NCBI RefSeq assembly: GCF_001507335.1
Contig: NZ_LMAH01000007.1
Span: 62,001 to 126,000, forward strand
DNA: 64,000 bases
Direction of reading: 5' to 3'
Origin: Chryseobacterium sp. JAH
GTDB lineage: Bacteria > Bacteroidota > Bacteroidia > Flavobacteriales > Weeksellaceae
The notes under the pieces are model-generated. The model did not search any database, was not told where the DNA came from, and worked only from the letters and a program-made list of their open reading frames with translations. Made by a program: the position numbers and the translations under genes. Positions within the stretch are counted from its first letter, which is position 1. Every line of letters begins with the position of its first letter. Below, one piece after another: positions 27,187 to 35,862 of the stretch.

Positions 27187-27969
27187 ATGCTCAATTTCGA
27201 AAAAAAAGGAAACGGAAAAGAAACTTTGGTACTGCTTCATGGTTTCATGGAAAACCTCAGTATTTGGAGTGATATGGAAACTCATCTTTCGAAAGACTTC
27301 ACATTGTTAAAAATCGATCTTCCAGGTCATGGAAAATCTGATATTTTAGAGGAAGTCCATACTATGGAGCTGATGGCTGAAGAAGTAAAGAAGGTGGTTG
27401 ATTACGAAAAGTTAGATAAAATTCATCTTCTCGGTCACTCTATGGGCGGCTATACCTCTTTAGCATTCGCTGAAAAATTTCCAGAAAATCTGAAAAGTTT
27501 AACCTTATTTTTTTCAACCTATTTCGCAGATGACGAGGAGAAAAAAGAGCAACGTATAAAGAGTTACAGAATCATCAAAGATGCATTTCCGCATTATGCG
27601 AGAGCAGGAATTCCTAATTTATTTAATCAAAACGAAAGAGATGTTTTGGAAGGAAAAATAGAAACAGCTTTAGAAACAGCGCTTTCCACCAATAATCTTG
27701 GCGCTTTAGCTTGCGTTAAAGGTATGGTTTCACGAACAGACAAAAAGCATATCCTTGAAAACCTGGAAGCTAAAATTTTAGTTATTGCCGGAAAACATGA
27801 CAATGCAGTAAAAACTGACAGAACCATTAATAATCTTCCTGACAGAACCAATATCAAATCTTACATCGTCGATTGCGGGCATAATGGCCATTGGGAAAAA
27901 CCGAGCATCTGTGCAGAAATTATCAATACAGAATTGCTTCATCATCTTCCGAAAAAATTTCTTCTGTAA
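27187..27969 (+). CDS. Alpha/beta-hydrolase
   Basis: 260 residues. The oxyanion segment LLHGFMEN is at 17-24, the nucleophile elbow GHSMG is at 83-87 with Ser85, and the catalytic His lies in CGHNGHWEKP near the C-terminus. No signal peptide, so cytoplasmic. The layout fits menaquinone-pathway-like or esterase-type hydrolases, but substrate cannot be deduced. Flanked within 11 bases on both sides by lipoprotein genes, suggesting a three-gene operon. Confidence 0.88.
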   Translation: MLNFEKKGNGKETLVLLHGFMENLSIWSDMETHLSKDFTLLKIDLPGHGKSDILEEVHTMELMAEEVKKVVDYEKLDKIHLLGHSMGGYTSLAFAEKFPENLKSLTLFFSTYFADDEEKKEQRIKSYRIIKDAFPHYARAGIPNLFNQNERDVLEGKIETALETALSTNNLGALACVKGMVSRTDKKHILENLEAKILVIAGKHDNAVKTDRTINNLPDRTNIKSYIVDCGHNGHWEKPSICAEIINTELLHHLPKKFLL

Positions 27970-27980
27970 ACAAATAATTT

Positions 27981-28745
27981 ATGCGAATTTGGATATTTTT
28001 TGTGCTCTTCTGTTCACTAATCGGCTGCAAAAAAGAGCAGATCGTCTCTAATGAAATTAAAAAAAATGCAGACATCATTTCTGAAAAACCAACACAAGAT
28101 TCCTTACTTACAAAACCAACACGGCCCGAAGTTTTTGAATTTGTAACAGAACTTTGCGATAGTAAAGGTCAATTTGATGCTACGAAATATTCTCGTACAG
28201 AGATTGAGGGAACGTACAAACTATGGTTTCAAATGGGAGGAGTTCAATTGGACACGCCCTCGGTTTTTGATTTGGAAGATTTGGAAAAGGTACGAAATAA
28301 CAAAACCCTGATTTTAAATAAGCTTGATAAAGATTTTGTTGCAAATAAAAAAATTATTGAAAATTTGAAAATTGTGAATGTTCCGTATTGGCAAAACATA
28401 AAAAATTTGCAATACAAATCTTTACAACAGGAGTATGAAAAGAAAAAACTTCAAATTGCAGCTTATTCAGATCCTTCAATTTTAATCAATAATAAATTTA
28501 CAGGGAACTGCAGAAATTTTGAAAAAAGCTTGAATGCTAATGATGACGAAATGATTGCTGAATGGCGAAAACTTCGTGAAGAAATGAGTAAAAGGAATGG
28601 CAACCCACAAAGGATTATCAATGAGTTTGAGGATCACCTCAATTCATCCAGCCGGAAAGATTATGCTATTATAGATTTAATCACCTTTGGCTGGGGAAAT
28701 TGCGTCAATGAATATATTGAAAGACTCAATATGATGAAAAAATGA
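27981..28745 (+). CDS. Hypothetical lipoprotein
   Basis: 254 residues beginning MRIWIFFVLFCSLIGC, a lipobox signal, then KKEQ. The mature protein is charged and helical, with segments such as YKLWFQMGGVQLDTP and RNFEKSLNANDDEMIAEWRK. No family recognised. Its stop overlaps a 19-codon frame (28742-28801, ATGA overlap) that I treat as non-coding. Confidence 0.7.
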   Translation: MRIWIFFVLFCSLIGCKKEQIVSNEIKKNADIISEKPTQDSLLTKPTRPEVFEFVTELCDSKGQFDATKYSRTEIEGTYKLWFQMGGVQLDTPSVFDLEDLEKVRNNKTLILNKLDKDFVANKKIIENLKIVNVPYWQNIKNLQYKSLQQEYEKKKLQIAAYSDPSILINNKFTGNCRNFEKSLNANDDEMIAEWRKLREEMSKRNGNPQRIINEFEDHLNSSSRKDYAIIDLITFGWGNCVNEYIERLNMMKK

Positions 28746-28846
28746 ATAAAGAATTTGATGCTTTGTTTATAAAAATAGATTCTGAGTGTAGCGAACCATA
28801 ATATTTCTGTAAATTTCAATTAATTTAGTACAGCTTAAAATTCTCA

Positions 28847-29638
28847 ATGGGATTATTCTCTTTCAAAAAAAAGAAACCAATTATCGGCCTCACTTTATCA
28901 GGCGGCGGAATGCGTGGGATCGCCCATATTGCCGTCCTCAAAGCCTTGGAAGAATACGACCTGAAACCACAAATTATTTCAGGAACAAGTGCTGGCTCCA
29001 TCATTGCTGCCTTCTACTCTATCGGAACTTCTCCTGACGAGATGATGGAAATCGTGAAGAAAACAACTTTTTTCTCCCGCTCCTATTTAAAACTATCCAA
29101 GAACGGAATTTTCAGTTCTAAATTTATTCTGAAATTATTAATGGACTATTTTCCGGAAGATGATTTCAAAGTTTTGAAAATACCCGTTTATGTCGCCGCA
29201 ACTGAAATGACACATGGGATTGTTGATTTCTTCTCAGAAGGAGAATTATTCGGTCCCCTTTTGGCATCATCGAGCGTTCCTTTTGTACTACCTCCAGTAA
29301 GAATGGGCGAAAAAGTGTATGTAGATGGCGGAGTTTTAGATAATCTTCCGATCGAACCAATTATTGACAAATGTGATTTCCTGATTGGCTCACATGTTAA
29401 TTCTATTAGCTATGACAGTCTTGCAAACATGAGTTTAATGAAAGAGTTTGACCGTATTTTACACCTGGCTATAGCTAAATCGGTGTATTCTAAAGCCAAA
29501 TCCTGCGATATATTTTTAGACCCTCCGAAAATGACCAAATTCAGTTTATTTAATAAAAAATTTCTGGACGATATGTTTTCCGAGGTATATGACTATACAT
29601 GTAAAGAACTTGAAGAAAAAGGATATAGTAAGATCTAA
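28847..29638 (+). CDS. Patatin-like phospholipase
   Basis: 263 residues. The Gly-rich oxyanion motif SGGGMRG is at 18-24, the Ser48 nucleophile is in GTSAG (46-50), and the Asp of the dyad is in VDGGVLDNLP. This is a complete Ser-Asp catalytic core of the RssA/patatin type. It probably acts on lipids at the inner membrane; no signal peptide or transmembrane helix is visible. Convergent with nrnA, with 32 bases and no strong hairpin between them. Confidence 0.9.
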   Translation: MGLFSFKKKKPIIGLTLSGGGMRGIAHIAVLKALEEYDLKPQIISGTSAGSIIAAFYSIGTSPDEMMEIVKKTTFFSRSYLKLSKNGIFSSKFILKLLMDYFPEDDFKVLKIPVYVAATEMTHGIVDFFSEGELFGPLLASSSVPFVLPPVRMGEKVYVDGGVLDNLPIEPIIDKCDFLIGSHVNSISYDSLANMSLMKEFDRILHLAIAKSVYSKAKSCDIFLDPPKMTKFSLFNKKFLDDMFSEVYDYTCKELEEKGYSKI

Positions 29639-29670
29639 GTTCTAACTTATTAATGATGAGTTCATACTAC

Positions 29671-30675
29671 CTACAAATTCTCATCAATTAACCTCTTTTT
29701 AAAAGTCTCAATCGTATCAGGCAAAGACTCCATAGATTTTCCACCGGCAGCATTGATATGGCCGCCACCGCTGAAATATTTTCTTGAGAATTGATTAACG
29801 TCTACATCATCTTTACTTCTGAAAGAAATTTTAATAAAATCTTCGTAAAGATCTTCCATGAAGAAAGCAGACATTTTCACACCTACAATACTTAGTCCGT
29901 AATTCACAAACCCTTCTGTGTCACCTTTCTGGAAGCCGTATTCCTGCAGTTCTTTTCTGGTTAGTGATAAAACAGCAACTCTACCGTCATTCACGACTTC
30001 AATTCTACCTAAAACAAGCGCCAGTAGATGTAAACGAGACACCGTATTGGTATCCCATGTATTTGAAGTAATCACAGAAGGATCAGCTCCTTTTTCGATT
30101 AAATTCGCAACAATTCTATGAGTATCTGCACTAGTAGATCGGAAACGGAAGCCACCGGTATCTGTCATAATTCCGGTATAGAGACATTCTGCAATTTCTT
30201 TATTGACTAAATTTTCATCATCCATTGCCTCGATAAAATGATAAATCATCTGACAGGTTGCAGGGATAATGGTATCCGAATACACAAAATCGAAATCTTC
30301 AGGCTGCTGGTGGTGATCTATTAAGATTTTCTTTGCCTTTGCTCTCATTAGCCAATCTCCCAAAAGTCCGATTCTTGCAGGAGAATTAAAATCTAAACAA
30401 AAAATCACATCTGCATCATTAATCAGATCGAAAGCTAATTTTCTTTTGTATTCTCCGATGATGTTTTTCTTTGCATCAGGCATCCATTTCAGAAACTTCG
30501 GAAAATCGTTAGGAGTTACCACTTCCGCTTCAATTCCTTTTGCGCTTAAATAATGTTTTAGGCCTAAACTTGAACCAATAGCATCACCATCAGGATTGTA
30601 ATGGGTAAGAATTACGATTTTATTCGTGGGAATAAGCAGTTGATTGATTTCTAAAAGTTCGGCAGGTGTAAACAT
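29671..30675 (-). CDS. nrnA: DHH-family oligoribonuclease / pAp phosphatase NrnA
   Basis: 334 residues. DHH domain motifs include THYNPDGDAIGSSLG (residues 24-38), CLDFNSPARIG, the signature ILIDHHQQP, and MTDTGGFRF. The C-terminal DHHA1 domain carries SGGGHINAAGG. NrnA degrades short RNA oligomers and dephosphorylates 3'-phosphoadenosine-5'-phosphate. Length matches the family. Monocistronic with a promoter-like element 19 bases upstream. Confidence 0.92.
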   Translation of the reverse strand: MFTPAELLEINQLLIPTNKIVILTHYNPDGDAIGSSLGLKHYLSAKGIEAEVVTPNDFPKFLKWMPDAKKNIIGEYKRKLAFDLINDADVIFCLDFNSPARIGLLGDWLMRAKAKKILIDHHQQPEDFDFVYSDTIIPATCQMIYHFIEAMDDENLVNKEIAECLYTGIMTDTGGFRFRSTSADTHRIVANLIEKGADPSVITSNTWDTNTVSRLHLLALVLGRIEVVNDGRVAVLSLTRKELQEYGFQKGDTEGFVNYGLSIVGVKMSAFFMEDLYEDFIKISFRSKDDVDVNQFSRKYFSGGGHINAAGGKSMESLPDTIETFKKRLIDENL

Positions 30676-30694
30676 CTTCTTTAATTTGAGTTTC

Positions 30695-30702
30695 CAAAGA
30701 TA
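30695..30702 (-). promoter_or_regulatory. Putative -7 element for nrnA
   Basis: Minus-strand TATCTTTG, 19 bases before the nrnA start. Confidence 0.5.
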
Positions 30703-30800
30703 AAGTTTTTAGGCGGATGAATCTTTAAAAAGTATCAATACCTCTCTTAAGATTGCATCTAAGCAACATTATATTTCATTAAAATAATTTAAGATTATAT

Positions 30801-30830
30801 TTGCACTTAATAAAAATATACATATATTTG
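30801..30830 (+). promoter_or_regulatory. Promoter for rpmH
   Basis: TTG at 30801-30803, a 19-base spacer, then TATATTTG at 30823-30830: a textbook match. The TTG is itself the end of an earlier TATATTTG (30796-30803), so two -7 elements overlap in tandem. Confidence 0.65.
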
Positions 30831-30873
30831 CAACCTGAAAATTAATAGATAATTACGACTAAAATATATAGTA

Positions 30874-31032
30874 ATGAGTAAAAGAACGTTCCAGCCATCA
30901 GAAAGAAAGAAAAGAAACAAACACGGTTTCAGAGAGAGAATGTCTACGCCAAACGGAAGAAGAGTTTTGGCAGCGAGAAGAGCTAAAGGCAGAAAAAGCC
31001 TTACAGTTAGTTCTGCAAGAGCTAAGAGATAA
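30874..31032 (+). CDS. rpmH: 50S ribosomal protein L34
   Basis: 52 residues, too short for a 60-codon cut-off. The sequence [19 protein letters not shown] followed by [20 protein letters not shown] is diagnostic of bL34. Very basic. Not followed by rnpA, unlike the arrangement in many bacteria; an ABC ATPase gene comes next after a strong terminator. Confidence 0.97.
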   Translation: MSKRTFQPSERKKRNKHGFRERMSTPNGRRVLAARRAKGRKSLTVSSARAKR

Positions 31033-31056
31033 TTCTTAACTTACAATATACAAATC

Positions 31057-31091
31057 ATGCTTGAAAATAAGTTTTTTTTCAAGCATTTTTT
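31057..31091 (+). terminator. Terminator after rpmH
   Basis: Eleven-base stem ATGCTTGAAAA (31057-31067) with TTTTCAAGCAT (31076-31086), then a T run. Confidence 0.85.
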
Positions 31092-31190
31092 GTTGTTAAA
31101 TTTTCCTAAATTTTAGGTTTATAAAGCTTCTTTTTTCTATTTTTAAAATCTGAAAAAATAGTTTAGAAAAAGCCTCTAAAAATCGAATTT

Positions 31191-31901
31191 ATGCCACATA
31201 CAAATATATCCGGAGACAACATCATCAATCTACAGCACGCAAAAATAACTCAAAAAAATTTCACCGTGCTTACTGATGTAAATTTAAACATCAAGAAAGG
31301 TAGATTCTGCTATCTTATCGGGAAAACAGGTTCAGGAAAAAGCTCACTTTTGAAAACATTATACGGACACATCCCTTTAGTGGCAGGGCATGGTGAAGTG
31401 GTAGGTTTTGATTTGGCAAAACTAAAAGCATCAGAAGTTCCGAATTTGAGAAGAAAACTAGGAATCGTTTTTCAGGATTTCCAGTTGCTTTCAGACAGAA
31501 CCGTTGAAAAGAACCTAAAATTCGTTTTGGAAGCTACCGGATGGAAAGACAAAGCTAAAATGGATGAGCGCATCAATGAAGTACTTTCAAGCGTGAATAT
31601 GAAAGGCAAGAAACACAAGATGCCGCATGAGCTTTCAGGAGGCGAACAACAGCGTATTGCGATCGCAAGAGCGTTATTGAATCATCCTGATTTAATCTTA
31701 GCTGACGAACCGACAGGAAATTTAGATCCTGAAACTTCTAATGAAATCATGACTTTACTAAAACAGGTTGCCGCTGAAAACGGAGCTGCCGTAGTAATGG
31801 CAACACACGATTACCACATGATTCAGAACTTCCCGGGAGAAGCCATCAGATGTGAAGACGGTAAAGTTTCTGTGCTTGACACTGCAGAATTATTCGAATA
31901 A
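31191..31901 (+). CDS. ftsE: FtsE-like ABC ATPase
   Basis: 236 residues. Walker A is GKTGSGKSS, the Q-loop is FQDFQLLSDRTVEKNL, the signature is LSGGEQQRIAIARAL, Walker B is LILADEPTGNLDPETS, and the switch His is in ATHDYHM. The Q-loop and D-loop segments match FtsE, the cytoplasmic partner of FtsX that controls septal wall hydrolases. No ftsX is adjacent in this window. MacB/LolD-type ATPases share these motifs, so FtsE is the best but not exclusive reading. Convergent with trmN6, one base apart. Confidence 0.85.
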   Translation: MPHTNISGDNIINLQHAKITQKNFTVLTDVNLNIKKGRFCYLIGKTGSGKSSLLKTLYGHIPLVAGHGEVVGFDLAKLKASEVPNLRRKLGIVFQDFQLLSDRTVEKNLKFVLEATGWKDKAKMDERINEVLSSVNMKGKKHKMPHELSGGEQQRIAIARALLNHPDLILADEPTGNLDPETSNEIMTLLKQVAAENGAAVVMATHDYHMIQNFPGEAIRCEDGKVSVLDTAELFE

Positions 31902-31902
31902 A

Positions 31903-32598
31903 CTATCCTTTAAAAACATGAAATTCTTTAGTGAATTCAAGATATTGGTCCGAGTATTTTCTCGGACTTTTTTCTATAACAAAATCACACTCTTCCAGAA
32001 CATTCTGTTGTAAAGAAAATTCCAAAACCAATCTTTTTATTTTCGAATTTTGAATTCCGTAAATATTGATTTTCCGATTAAGAAACAATTGATTTTGTTG
32101 CGCAATTCCAATAAAAACACTTTCCACATCATAAGGTATAATCACGGAGAAAATACCATTTTCTGAAAGTAATTTAGCTGATTTTGAAATCAGCTCCCCA
32201 AAATTCAACTCAATAGTTTGCCTTGCGATTATATCTTTAGAAGACGGATTTTCCTCAAAATAAGGAGGATTTGACACAATTAAATCAAATTTTTCAGCAG
32301 TTTCAAAAGCTTTAAAATCCTGAAGAATATTTTTTAATCTTACATTGAATGGAGAATTTTCAAAATTCAGCCTAGTAAGATGTACAGCTTCTTCATTGAT
32401 TTCCACGCCTAAAAAATAAGCTCCAGAATTCCTCTGAGCAAGCATCAACGAAATCAAGCCAGTTCCCGTTCCTACTTCTAAAACATTATTTGCTTGACTA
32501 ACGTTTGCCAAAACACCCAATAGAACGCCATCAGTTCCCACACGGAAAACAGCGCTGGATTGATGAATTTCAAACTGTTTAAACTTAAAAGGTTTCAC
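31903..32598 (-). CDS. trmN6: tRNA1(Val) (adenine(37)-N6)-methyltransferase-like protein
   Basis: 231 residues with a GTG start that shares a base with the stop of the kinase gene (TAGTG on the minus strand). SAM-binding motif VLEVGTGTGLISLMLAQR, and the N6-adenine signature NPPY inside DLIVSNPPYFEENPSS. The opening KFKQFEIHQSSAVFRVGTDG is typical of TrmN6/YfiC. It modifies A37 of valine tRNA in E. coli; the same substrate here is inferred. Confidence 0.88.
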   Translation of the reverse strand: MKPFKFKQFEIHQSSAVFRVGTDGVLLGVLANVSQANNVLEVGTGTGLISLMLAQRNSGAYFLGVEINEEAVHLTRLNFENSPFNVRLKNILQDFKAFETAEKFDLIVSNPPYFEENPSSKDIIARQTIELNFGELISKSAKLLSENGIFSVIIPYDVESVFIGIAQQNQLFLNRKINIYGIQNSKIKRLVLEFSLQQNVLEECDFVIEKSPRKYSDQYLEFTKEFHVFKG

Positions 32599-34052
32599 TA
32601 AAGATTCGTAGGTAATGTTATGATAAATGTAGAGCCTTTCCCTAATTCAGATTTTACGGTAATCTGACCTTTGTAGTCTTCAACCATCTTTCTGACCATT
32701 GATAAACCTAAGCCCATACCACTGTTTTTAGAGGTGAAATTAGGTTCAAAAATTCTTTCAAACATATTTTCGGCAATCCCTACCCCATTATCCTGAACTG
32801 AAATAATCACTTTTCTTTGGTGTTGCTCAAGATCGACATTCACCAAAAGATTTCTCTCGTCACTTTGCGCCTGCTGTGCATTCGTTACAAGATTGGTAAT
32901 GATTCTGGAAAGATAAATCCTATCCATATTAATCATAATATTACTCTTATTAGAATGTACAAAAATCAGATCATCGTTGAAAACTCTTAGAATATCTTCA
33001 ATTTCAGTATTCAGATTGATGATTTCATTATTTTTTTCGGGTAGTTTTGCAAACTCAGAGAAGGCTGAGGCCACGGTTGCAATCAAATCGATCTGATCAA
33101 CCATTGTTTTACTCAATTGCTTTACTTTTTCGTTAACGTTAGGATCCTGCGGGTCAAATTTTCTTTCAAAATTCTGAATAGTTAGCTTCATCGGTGTAAG
33201 AGGGTTTTTCACCTCATGAGCAACCTGCTTTGCCATTTCGCGCCATGCTTCTTCAGACGCTTTAAAACGAAGCCTTTCTTTTTGATCCTGTATTTGAAGA
33301 ATCATCCTGTTATAGGCTCTTGCCAAAGCATTCAGTTCATCATTTTTATAATATTTTATAGGCCGCATATCATTTTCAAAAAGCGTAATCCTGGTTATCA
33401 TATCAGAAAATTTGGTGATATTTTTAGCAAGATTATTTGAAGTCACCCAACTCAACCAAATACTGAAAACAATCAGTAAAATATCGACAATCAAAATGTA
33501 CAATACATACTTATGAAGCACATCAAGATAAGCTGACTCATCGTGATATAAAGGAATATAAATAATCCCAACCGGTTCCAACATATTGTTTTTTAACAAC
33601 AAATAAGAAGAGGTAAAGACCGAATCTTTCGACTCATCAACTTCCCGAAAATCATATCTTGCTTCTGTAGAAAGTAATTTATTGACAATTTTTATGGGAA
33701 TCTTTTTCTTATCAACCAATTTCCCATCTCTGTTGGATAGCAGATAATTTCCTTTAAGATCGTAAATAATTATATCATGTTGATTGACATCGGCAATTTC
33801 GAAAATCTTATTTTTTAAAACAACAGGAAGATCTTCTGTATGCACTGTCGATTGGCTGACTGCATAATCTAAAAACCTCATTACTGCGTTGGTTTTCTCC
33901 TGCATATCAATCCTACTCTGCTGCAGAGAATTGTTTCTCAAAACAAAGTAAGGGACTAATGACGAAGCGGCAATACTCAAAAGACATACGAGTAGGAAAC
34001 CAAAAAAAACCCGGTTTCTTAAACTATATCCTTTATATTTATTAAACGACAT
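32598..34052 (-). CDS. Membrane sensor histidine kinase
   Basis: 484 residues. Membrane helices lie at about 14-38 and 182-203 flanking a periplasmic sensor of about 140 residues (LSNRDGKLVDKKKIPI inside it). A HAMP-like segment with a DELNALARAYNRM motif follows to about residue 260. The phospho-acceptor His279 lies in AHEVKNPLTPMKL, and the ATPase boxes are NAQQAQ, DNGVGIAENMFERIFEPNF and GMGLGLSM. The layout resembles NtrY-type kinases without a PAS domain. No response regulator is encoded next to it. It overlaps riboflavin synthase by 11 bases and the methyltransferase by one base. Confidence 0.9.
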   Translation of the reverse strand: MSFNKYKGYSLRNRVFFGFLLVCLLSIAASSLVPYFVLRNNSLQQSRIDMQEKTNAVMRFLDYAVSQSTVHTEDLPVVLKNKIFEIADVNQHDIIIYDLKGNYLLSNRDGKLVDKKKIPIKIVNKLLSTEARYDFREVDESKDSVFTSSYLLLKNNMLEPVGIIYIPLYHDESAYLDVLHKYVLYILIVDILLIVFSIWLSWVTSNNLAKNITKFSDMITRITLFENDMRPIKYYKNDELNALARAYNRMILQIQDQKERLRFKASEEAWREMAKQVAHEVKNPLTPMKLTIQNFERKFDPQDPNVNEKVKQLSKTMVDQIDLIATVASAFSEFAKLPEKNNEIINLNTEIEDILRVFNDDLIFVHSNKSNIMINMDRIYLSRIITNLVTNAQQAQSDERNLLVNVDLEQHQRKVIISVQDNGVGIAENMFERIFEPNFTSKNSGMGLGLSMVRKMVEDYKGQITVKSELGKGSTFIITLPTNL

Positions 34053-34638
34053 TCTGATTGTTAATTAATTTAGCAATGTATTTACCAACAATATCAAATT
34101 CAAGGTTAACTTTATCCCCGTTTTTAACATTTTTCATATTGGTAAATTCCCACGTGTATGGGATGATAGCAACAGAAAATTGAAAATCACCACTTTTGGC
34201 AACGGTAAGACTTATTCCATTTACAGTGATTGAACCTTGCGGAACTGTTACAAAACCTCCTTCTGAACTATACTGTACAGTAACAAAATAGCTGCCATCT
34301 TTGTTCTCGATGCCAATTATTTCACCGGTCTGGTCTACATGCCCCTGAACAATGTGTCCGTCTAGCCTTCCATTCATCATCATGCAACGCTCAAGATTCA
34401 CCACACTTCCTACTTCCCACTTTCCTAAATTGGTTTTTTCTAAAGTTTCATTGATCGCAGTAACAACGTATTGACTCTCGGTAATTTCAACCACCGTAAG
34501 GCAACAGCCATTATGAGCAAGACTCTGATCTATCTTTAATTCATGAGTAAACGGGCAACTTAAAGTAAAATTAATGTTGCTGCCGATTTCTTCAATTTTT
34601 TCAATAACTCCTACTGCTTCAATAATTCCTGTGAACAT
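34042..34638 (-). CDS. ribE: Riboflavin synthase, alpha subunit
   Basis: 198 residues from the universal start MFTGIIEAVGVIE; the frame runs on upstream but that part is antisense to pdxA. Two lumazine-binding repeats are visible, each with a FTGI/GHVD-type core (NGCCLTVVEIT; GHIVQGHVDQTGE). It dismutates two 6,7-dimethyl-8-ribityllumazine molecules to riboflavin. No other rib gene lies in the window. First gene of a ribE - kinase - trmN6 overlapping set; divergent from pdxA with 49 bases between starts. Confidence 0.95.
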   Translation of the reverse strand: MFTGIIEAVGVIEKIEEIGSNINFTLSCPFTHELKIDQSLAHNGCCLTVVEITESQYVVTAINETLEKTNLGKWEVGSVVNLERCMMMNGRLDGHIVQGHVDQTGEIIGIENKDGSYFVTVQYSSEGGFVTVPQGSITVNGISLTVAKSGDFQFSVAIIPYTWEFTNMKNVKNGDKVNLEFDIVGKYIAKLINNQNVV

Positions 34639-34650
34639 ATTATTTTTTGC

Positions 34651-34658
34651 TAAATTTG
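34651..34658 (+). promoter_or_regulatory. Putative -7 element for pdxA
   Basis: TAAATTTG, 29 bases before the pdxA ATG. It lies between the ribE start and the ribE element, so the two promoters face each other. Confidence 0.5.
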
Positions 34659-34673
34659 TAAAATTATAATCTT

Positions 34674-34681
34674 CAAAGATA
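34674..34681 (-). promoter_or_regulatory. Putative -7 element for ribE
   Basis: Minus-strand TATCTTTG, 35 bases before the ribE start and only 6 bases from the pdxA start codon. Confidence 0.5.
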
Positions 34682-34687
34682 ATCAAA

Positions 34688-35779
34688 ATGAGCCCAAAAA
34701 ACCATAAAGTACGAGTAGGAATTTCAATTGGTGACTTCAACGGCATCGGCCCTGAAATCATCATGAAATCTCTGAAAGACAAAACCATCACAGACTTTTT
34801 CACCCCAATTATTTTCGGCTCGGGAAAATTATTCACTTACCAGAAGAATATTTTTAAGCTCAATTTAAATTTCAATTATATCACAGAAACTTCACAGGCT
34901 CAAAACGGAAAGCTGAATATGCTTAATTTGGTGAAAGATAATTCTAATGTAGAATTGGGCAAACCATCAGAAGAATCTACCAAAATGGCAATCGACTCTC
35001 TGGAAGCGGCAACCGAAGCTTTAATGAAAGGAGAAATTGATGTTTTGGTTACCGCGCCAATCAATAAGGATGAAATGATGAAGATGGGGTTTAAACATGC
35101 TGGGCACACAGGTTACTTTGAAGAAAAATTCAACAAAAAAGGATTGATGTTTTTGGTAACAGACGGTTTAAAAGTGGCCGTTTCTACGCATCACATTCCA
35201 ATTTCTCAGGTTGCAGAAAACATTTCAAAAGAAAAAATCAAGAAACAGATCAAGGCTTTAAACCAAACTCTGATTGAAGATTTTTCTATATCTAAACCGA
35301 AAATTGCGGTTTTAGGTTTAAATCCACACTCCGGAGATGGCGGAGTTATCGGAAATGAAGAGATTGAAATCATCTCACCCGCTATTAAAGAACTTTCAGA
35401 TCAGGGAATTTTAGCTTTTGGTCCTTTCCCGGCTGACAGTTTCTTCCAGCCAAGCAAATACCAAAGTTTCGATGCCGTTTTAGCGATGTACCACGATCAA
35501 GGATTAGCTCCGTTCAAAACTTTAGCTTACGAGGAAGGTGTCAATTATACTGCAGGACTTCCATTTATCAGAACTTCACCGGATCATGGCGTTGCTTATG
35601 ATATTGCAGGGAAAAACATTGCTGATGAACAGAGCTTTATGGAAGCAATTTTTATGGCGATTAAGATTTTTAAAAACAGAAGTGATTATAAAGAAATGAT
35701 GGCCAATAGACTTCAACCAAGAAGAATGCCTTCAGACAATGGAATAGACGAAGATCTTCCTGTAGAAAGTGAAATGTAA
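34688..35779 (+). CDS. pdxA: 4-hydroxythreonine-4-phosphate dehydrogenase
   Basis: 363 residues. PdxA landmarks include VGISIGDFNGIGPEI at the start, VTAPINKDEM, the metal-site His in HAGHTGYFEE, and AMYHDQGLAPFKTL with HTS-like TSPDHGVAYDIAG near the end. It oxidises 4-phosphohydroxy-L-threonine in deoxyxylulose-5-phosphate-dependent pyridoxal phosphate synthesis. A short acidic tail (DEDLPVESEM) extends past the conserved domain. Next gene starts 83 bases later behind its own promoter. Confidence 0.95.
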   Translation: MSPKNHKVRVGISIGDFNGIGPEIIMKSLKDKTITDFFTPIIFGSGKLFTYQKNIFKLNLNFNYITETSQAQNGKLNMLNLVKDNSNVELGKPSEESTKMAIDSLEAATEALMKGEIDVLVTAPINKDEMMKMGFKHAGHTGYFEEKFNKKGLMFLVTDGLKVAVSTHHIPISQVAENISKEKIKKQIKALNQTLIEDFSISKPKIAVLGLNPHSGDGGVIGNEEIEIISPAIKELSDQGILAFGPFPADSFFQPSKYQSFDAVLAMYHDQGLAPFKTLAYEEGVNYTAGLPFIRTSPDHGVAYDIAGKNIADEQSFMEAIFMAIKIFKNRSDYKEMMANRLQPRRMPSDNGIDEDLPVESEM

Positions 35780-35820
35780 AACGCTGATTCAATTAAAATT
35801 AATTTTGTTACATATTTTAT

Positions 35821-35850
35821 TTGTAATATTAAAATAAATGCATATTTTTG
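35821..35850 (+). promoter_or_regulatory. Promoter for the yceD-rpmF unit
   Basis: TTG at 35821-35823, a 19-base spacer, TATTTTTG at 35843-35850, then the ATG at 35863. Confidence 0.6.
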
Positions 35851-35862
35851 CACACTCATTTT

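Noticed and set aside
28742-28801. A 19-codon frame starting inside the stop of the lipoprotein gene (ATGA overlap).
   Set aside because: Too short, no terminator after it, and such overlaps arise by chance in AT-rich DNA. It could be a remnant but nothing supports that.
34639-34836. A longer start for riboflavin synthase reaching into pdxA.
   Set aside because: The extra 66 residues are antisense to pdxA and lie before the universal MFTGI start of the family.
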